Assembly: GCA_002454165.1 (NCBI GenBank)
Contig: DKIG01000006.1
Location: 29,817-93,816, forward strand
From: Gammaproteobacteria bacterium UBA6724
Lineage (GTDB): Bacteria > Pseudomonadota > Gammaproteobacteria > Pseudomonadales > Azotimanducaceae
DNA length: 64,000 nucleotides
Reading direction: 5' to 3'
This document shows, piece by piece, positions 60,126-64,000 of the stretch. How positions within the stretch are numbered: position 1 is the first letter of the stretch; each line of letters opens with the position of its first letter. Under the pieces are notes generated by a model. That model ran no database searches, was not told where the DNA came from, and worked only from the letters and a program-made list of their open reading frames with translations. Made by a program: the position numbers and the translations under genes.

Positions 60126-61202
60126 ATGCCAGGCAGCAGTATCGGAGAAATGTTCAGGGTGACGACCTTTGGTGAAAGCCATGGTCCGACGATCGGCTGC
60201 GTTGTTGATGGTTGCCCGCCGGGACTATGCCTATCAGAAGCGGATATCCAGCCTGAGCTTGACCGCCGCAAACCTGGTAGCAGTAAATTCACCAGTCAAC
60301 GCAAGGAAGCCGACAGGGTCAAAATCCTCTCCGGGGTATTTGAGGGGATGACCACGGGCACGCCCATTGGCCTCGTGATAGAGAACACTGAGCAGCGCTC
60401 CAAAGACTACGACAAGATCAAGGATGTGTTTCGCCCGGGTCATGCAGATTTCACCTACCAACGGAAATATGGCATCAGAGACTATCGCGGTGGCGGCAGA
60501 GCCTCAGCGCGAGAGACCGCCATGCGGGTTGCTGCTGGAGCCATCGCCAAGAAATATCTTGCCAAGCAGGAGGGCATCAACATCAGGGGATACCTCGACA
60601 GGATGGGCGATATTCAGATTGAAAAACTGGATTGGCAGGAGGTGTCCAGGAATCCGTTTTTTTGCCCTGACAGAAGCAAGGTCAAACTTATGGAAGCCTT
60701 GATAGACCGCCTGAGGCGGGACGGAGATTCCATTGGTGCCGGGATCTGCGTTGTCGCCGAGGGGGTGCCAGTGGGCTTGGGGGAGCCGGTCTTCAATAAA
60801 TTGGATGCGGATCTTGCTGGTGCCCTCATGAGTATCAACGCCGTCAAGGCGGTTGAGATAGGGGCTGGCGTTGCGGTTATTGCTCAACGAGGTTCTGAGC
60901 ATCGGGATGAGATATTCCCTGATGGATTTGGGTCAAACCATGCTGGCGGTATTCTCGGCGGGATTTCCACCGGACAAGATATTCTGGCAAGTATTGCCCT
61001 GAAACCGACTTCTAGTATCCTCATTCCCGCTAGCAGCATTGACGACCAGGGCAATACCAAGGAAATAATCACCACTGGGCGGCATGACCCCTGTGTCGGG
61101 ATCCGGGCAACGCCCATCGCTGAGGCAATGATGGCTATAGTGTTGATGGATCATTTGTTGCGTCATCGCGGGCAGAATATGGATGTCGCAAACACTAATT
61201 AA
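60126..61202 (+). CDS. aroC: Chorismate synthase
   Basis: 358 aa; last common step to chorismate, using reduced FMN. Typical N-terminus GEMFRVTTFGESHGPTIGCV, then RPGHADFTYQRKYGIRDYRGGGRASAR (motif split here by residue groups), and the C-terminal RHDPCVGIRATPIAEAMMA. Strong ribosome site. It is the end of the pathway begun by the two DAHP synthases in this window. Confidence 0.97.
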   Translation: MPGSSIGEMFRVTTFGESHGPTIGCVVDGCPPGLCLSEADIQPELDRRKPGSSKFTSQRKEADRVKILSGVFEGMTTGTPIGLVIENTEQRSKDYDKIKDVFRPGHADFTYQRKYGIRDYRGGGRASARETAMRVAAGAIAKKYLAKQEGINIRGYLDRMGDIQIEKLDWQEVSRNPFFCPDRSKVKLMEALIDRLRRDGDSIGAGICVVAEGVPVGLGEPVFNKLDADLAGALMSINAVKAVEIGAGVAVIAQRGSEHRDEIFPDGFGSNHAGGILGGISTGQDILASIALKPTSSILIPASSIDDQGNTKEIITTGRHDPCVGIRATPIAEAMMAIVLMDHLLRHRGQNMDVANTN

Positions 61203-61297
61203 CCAGCAAGTAGCGAGAAGTGGAAGTATGTGAGCAGAAGTATGAGCGCGGATAAAGACACTAGGCTAGCGCACGAATTTTCCTGGCTGAACCAACT

Positions 61298-62305
61298 ATG
61301 AACATTGATCTGGCTATTGCAGGCGCCACCGGTGCAGTCGGGGAAGTCATCCGGGAGATTCTGGAATCTCGGAAATTTCCGGTGCGGCAGATTCACTTCC
61401 TGGCAAGCGAGAGGTCTGCTGGCACCAGACTGCAATATGCGGGCAAGTCAATCTCTGTTAAGAACCTGGCTGAATTTGATTTTAGTCAGGTTCAAATTGC
61501 ATTCTTCTCTGCCGGGGGCGAGGTGTCTGCCACCTATGCACCGATTGCTGCCCAGGCTGGCGCCGTGGTGATTGACAATACCTCCTACTTTCGACGGGAT
61601 CAGGATATTCCGTTACTGATCCCAGAAGTGAACGGGCATCGGCTCAGCGACTACCGGCACAGAAACATCATTGCCAACCCCAACTGTTCCACCATACAGA
61701 TGTTGCTAGCACTGCACCCAATCCATCAGCAGGCAAGTATTACGCGGATCAATGTTGCCACCTATCAAGCCGTATCCGGTGCCGGCAAGCGGGCGATGGA
61801 GGAATTGGCGGGACAGACTGCTAGGCTACTGAACGCCCAGCCAATTGAAACGAAGTTCTTCCCGAAGCAGATCGCCTTCAATGCTATTCCCCAGATAGGG
61901 GAGATTCAGGAAAATGGCTATAGTCTGGAGGAGATGAAAATAATCTGGGAGACGCGGAGAATATTTGAAGATGATGCTATTCAGGTGAATCCTAGTTGCG
62001 TTCGAATCCCTGTGTTTCATGGACATTCAGAAGCAGTACATATTGAAACTAGAGATAAAATTACCGCCCCTGAGGCGCGTGAACTGTTACGGTCTGCTCC
62101 CGGTGTCAGGTTGATTGATGAGCCTTTGGACTATCCCACCCCGGTATCTGATGCGGCAAATGCGGACCCGGTGTTTGTGGGTCGAGTGCGTGAAGACATT
62201 TCCTGCGATAAGGGGCTCAACCTTTGGATAGTGGCAGACAATCTGCGCAAGGGTGCTGCTTTGAACAGTATTCAAATTGCTGAACTCCTAGCAAACGAGA
62301 TTTGA
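61298..62305 (+). CDS. asd: Aspartate-semialdehyde dehydrogenase
   Basis: 335 aa; reduces aspartyl phosphate to aspartate semialdehyde for lysine, threonine, methionine and diaminopimelate. Nucleotide-binding start AIAGATGAVGEVIREILESR, catalytic Cys in IIANPNCSTIQMLLAL, YQAVSGAGKRAMEEL and the catalytic His region RIPVFHGHSEAVHIE. Gene order with fimV and truA follows the gammaproteobacterial pattern. The ribosome site is weak. Confidence 0.96.
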   Translation: MNIDLAIAGATGAVGEVIREILESRKFPVRQIHFLASERSAGTRLQYAGKSISVKNLAEFDFSQVQIAFFSAGGEVSATYAPIAAQAGAVVIDNTSYFRRDQDIPLLIPEVNGHRLSDYRHRNIIANPNCSTIQMLLALHPIHQQASITRINVATYQAVSGAGKRAMEELAGQTARLLNAQPIETKFFPKQIAFNAIPQIGEIQENGYSLEEMKIIWETRRIFEDDAIQVNPSCVRIPVFHGHSEAVHIETRDKITAPEARELLRSAPGVRLIDEPLDYPTPVSDAANADPVFVGRVREDISCDKGLNLWIVADNLRKGAALNSIQIAELLANEI

Positions 62306-62362
62306 TGGACGGCAAGATTTTTGAGCAGCAGAGCCTGGCGTATTCTGCTTCATAGCAACTCT

Positions 62363-62406
62363 TTACATAAAAGATGAACCCAAATTACATAAAAGATGAA
62401 CCCAAA
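62363..62406 (+). repeat. 22-nt perfect tandem duplication before fimV
   Basis: A 22-nt unit beginning TTACATAAAAGATGAACC occurs at 62363-62384 and again, identical, at 62385-62406. Each copy carries an ATG; the first ATG is in frame with fimV but lacks a ribosome site, while the true start is at 62419. Confidence 0.95.
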
Positions 62407-62418
62407 AGAGGCATATCC

Positions 62419-63288
62419 ATGAAATCGGGAAAGAGCATCATCACAAGTTGTGTTGCCTGCATCGGCTTGACGCTATCCGCCCTCGCCACGGGAGAGGAGT
62501 CGACTCTTGTGAACAGAGCACTGGTCGGGGGTGGCACTGAGTATGGCAAGACAGTGACCGGGGATACCCTCTGGTCCATTGCCGTCAATGTAAGTTTCCA
62601 TCAAAATGTTACGGTATCCCAGGCTATGCTTGCCTTACTGCGGACGAACTCTGAAGCCTTTGCTGAGCCTAACATCCATTTGCTGAAGGTTGGTTATGTC
62701 CTCTGGGTACCTGAACATCTTGAGTTCTTCAGACTTTCAGCCGAAGAAGCCATGGCTGAGGTGCGTCGCCAAAATCAAGAGCAGGGCACCTATATAAGTG
62801 CCGCAGATGCCACAGATGACATGCCGGCATCGCCACCGGAAGAAGTCCAGGCATCGGCAACCCAAGATGCCGAGGTAGCCGAGGAAAGTGTTGCGGAGCC
62901 ATTGGGCATTGCCGACTCGCTTGCTGATACCGACAGCCTAGAACCTAGGTCTGAGCCTGAACCCCCGGCTCCCGCAATACAAGATGTCCCGACTCGGTCT
63001 GACATAGAGACACAGCCATCCTTCAATTTTCTGTTACTCCTTGGTGTCGGTCTTATTATTGGCATAGTGATTTTCCTGGCACGGCGGTGGAAACGTTCAC
63101 AATCAAATGAAGATGCTGGCTCAGAAGGGACAGGCTCAGAAGAGGCTGGTTCAAAAGTTGACCTGGCGAGAGCATACATAGAGATGGGTGACAAAGATGC
63201 TGCTGTGTCGCTGTTGCGTACTGTCCTGGCAGAAGGTTCGGTAACAGACATTGCTGAAGCAAACGAATTGCTCAAAACACTATCATAG
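62419..63288 (+). CDS. fimV: Short FimV-like protein (LysM-type domain, membrane helix, C-terminal FimV motif)
   Basis: 289 aa from the ATG at 62419, with GAGG upstream. A signal peptide (SCVACIGLTLSALATG) is followed by a LysM-like region (GDTLWSIAVNVSFHQNVTVS and LLKVGYVLWVPEHLE), an acidic Ala/Pro-rich linker, one membrane helix (FNFLLLLGVGLIIGIVIFLA) and the FimV C-terminal TPR-like motif VDLARAYIEMGDKDAAVSLL. Classic FimV proteins are two to three times longer; here the linker and cytoplasmic part are reduced. FimV helps assemble polar pilus and secretion machines, notable beside the pil island. Confidence 0.88.
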   Translation: MKSGKSIITSCVACIGLTLSALATGEESTLVNRALVGGGTEYGKTVTGDTLWSIAVNVSFHQNVTVSQAMLALLRTNSEAFAEPNIHLLKVGYVLWVPEHLEFFRLSAEEAMAEVRRQNQEQGTYISAADATDDMPASPPEEVQASATQDAEVAEESVAEPLGIADSLADTDSLEPRSEPEPPAPAIQDVPTRSDIETQPSFNFLLLLGVGLIIGIVIFLARRWKRSQSNEDAGSEGTGSEEAGSKVDLARAYIEMGDKDAAVSLLRTVLAEGSVTDIAEANELLKTLS

Positions 63289-63290
63289 TT

Positions 63291-64000
63291 TTGCCACGCA
63301 TTGCGCTTCAAGTCTCTTATAACGGCAAGCCTTTTCATGGCTGGCAGTGCCAGCTAGGCATGCCGACAGTTCAACAGGCATTGCAGGATGCCTTGGCAGT
63401 CGTCACGGCGCAGCAGGGCACCGTCTATTGCGCCGGTAGAACCGACACGGGCGTTCATGCGACCAAACAGATTGTCCACTTTGACACAGGGATTTCTCGG
63501 CCCAACACGGCATGGGTCCTGGGGGTCAATCCCCATCTTCCAGAAGACATTGCTATCCTATGGGCAGGAGCGGTATCGGAAGATTTTGATGCGCGCCACT
63601 CAGCCCTTGCTCGTCGCTACTTGTATCTAATACACAATCGGCGGATTCGGTCCGCACTCATGCCCAGCTACATCACTCACTATCATCCACAACTTGATGA
63701 AAAGAAAATGCAAGTTGCTGCTCGGCATCTTATCGGCGAGCAGGATTTCACCTCTTTCAGGGCCGCCTCTTGTCAGTCACCTACCCCGGTGCGTAATCTG
63801 CAGCAGCTCAGGGTTGAGCGGCGCGGGGACCTGGTGATGATTGACATTCAGGCAACCGCATTCTTGCATCACATGGTACGCAACATCGTCGGTGTCCTGA
63901 TGGATATAGGCACCGACAAAAAGCCTGTTGGCTGGACGGCTGAGCTCCTGGCACTGAAACAACGTGCCCTGGCAAGTCGAACGGCGGCAGCCAATGGCTT
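63291..64000 (+). CDS. truA: tRNA pseudouridine(38-40) synthase TruA (partial, runs off the window)
   Basis: An open frame starts at TTG 63291, two bases after the fimV stop, and continues past the right edge, giving 236 visible residues. LPRIALQVSYNGKPFHGWQ is the family N-terminus, VYCAGRTDTGVHATKQIVHF holds the catalytic Asp, and ATAFLHHMVRNIVGVLMDIG is the later conserved block. The upstream stop in this frame leaves TTG as the most plausible start. Confidence 0.94.
   Translation, partial: MPRIALQVSYNGKPFHGWQCQLGMPTVQQALQDALAVVTAQQGTVYCAGRTDTGVHATKQIVHFDTGISRPNTAWVLGVNPHLPEDIAILWAGAVSEDFDARHSALARRYLYLIHNRRIRSALMPSYITHYHPQLDEKKMQVAARHLIGEQDFTSFRAASCQSPTPVRNLQQLRVERRGDLVMIDIQATAFLHHMVRNIVGVLMDIGTDKKPVGWTAELLALKQRALASRTAAANG

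Noticed and set aside
62000..62020. GTTCGAATCCC resembling a tRNA T-loop
   Set aside because: It encodes CVRIPV in asd and has no matching acceptor or anticodon arms around it.
1..64000. CRISPR arrays, transposases, integrases and rRNA genes
   Set aside because: No regularly spaced repeats, transposase or recombinase motifs, or rRNA signatures were seen on either strand by eye; tandem repeats present have no spacers.

Overview
The window reads as a chromosomal segment of a gammaproteobacterium, probably an uncultured environmental lineage. The gene order asd-fimV-truA at the right end is a gammaproteobacterial signature. nfuA, aroC, folE, DUF924 and a selA-selB-selC selenocysteine system fit the same background. 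Less usual for this class are a mevalonate-pathway operon and a cis-prenyltransferase that looks archaeal. No rRNA and no CRISPR array were seen. The only tRNA recognised is tRNA-Sec.

Region by region: 1-7951 is a type I restriction-modification locus: the tail of hsdM, a class II Fic protein with a C-terminal winged helix and a palindromic upstream operator, hsdS, a small membrane ORF, a frameshifted DUF4143 ATPase, hsdR and a YgjP-type metallopeptidase. 8054-13328 holds nfuA, a type I-alpha DAHP synthase, the prenyltransferase, two small conserved or acquired ORFs (one GIY-YIG-like) and alanine dehydrogenase. 13451-31512 is an 18-kb secretion island. It carries a P-type (Trb) type IV secretion set in the order B-C-D-E-J-L-F-G, then a lipoprotein that appears to join TrbH to a PilL/TcpQ domain, then a type IVb pilus set (pilN-O-P-Q-R-S-V) plus a cysteine-rich secreted protein. 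trbI closes the island on the opposite strand. No relaxase, coupling protein, prepilin peptidase, trbK or integrase is present in the window. The 3' end of the tRNA-Sec gene (31718-31811) faces the island.

32340-38922 is the isoprenoid block: a leftward operon mvaD - mvaK2 - a single ORF joining HMG-CoA reductase to mevalonate kinase - idi - SDR, with ispA divergent. HMG-CoA synthase is not in the window. 39010-48773 carries an amidohydrolase, DUF924, selB, selA, a D-cysteine desulfhydrase-like enzyme, apbE and a second, type I-beta DAHP synthase. 49009-50590 has a consensus promoter, a roughly 275-nt leader with a strong terminator and a possible antiterminator, then an MFS transporter. 50642-53157 has a metallo-hydrolase and an AT-rich cassette of two small membrane proteins and an AraC-type DNA-binding domain fused to a glycine-rich membrane segment. 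53167-60017 is a leftward operon headed by folE: acyl-CoA carboxylase beta and alpha subunits, enoyl-CoA hydratase and AtuA. 60126-64000 is aroC, asd, fimV and the start of truA.

A pattern running through the window is the abundance of short perfect or near-perfect tandem duplications (9-22 nt units), both in frame inside genes and directly across or after stop codons. All functional calls come from reading translations and motifs by eye; no database search was run.
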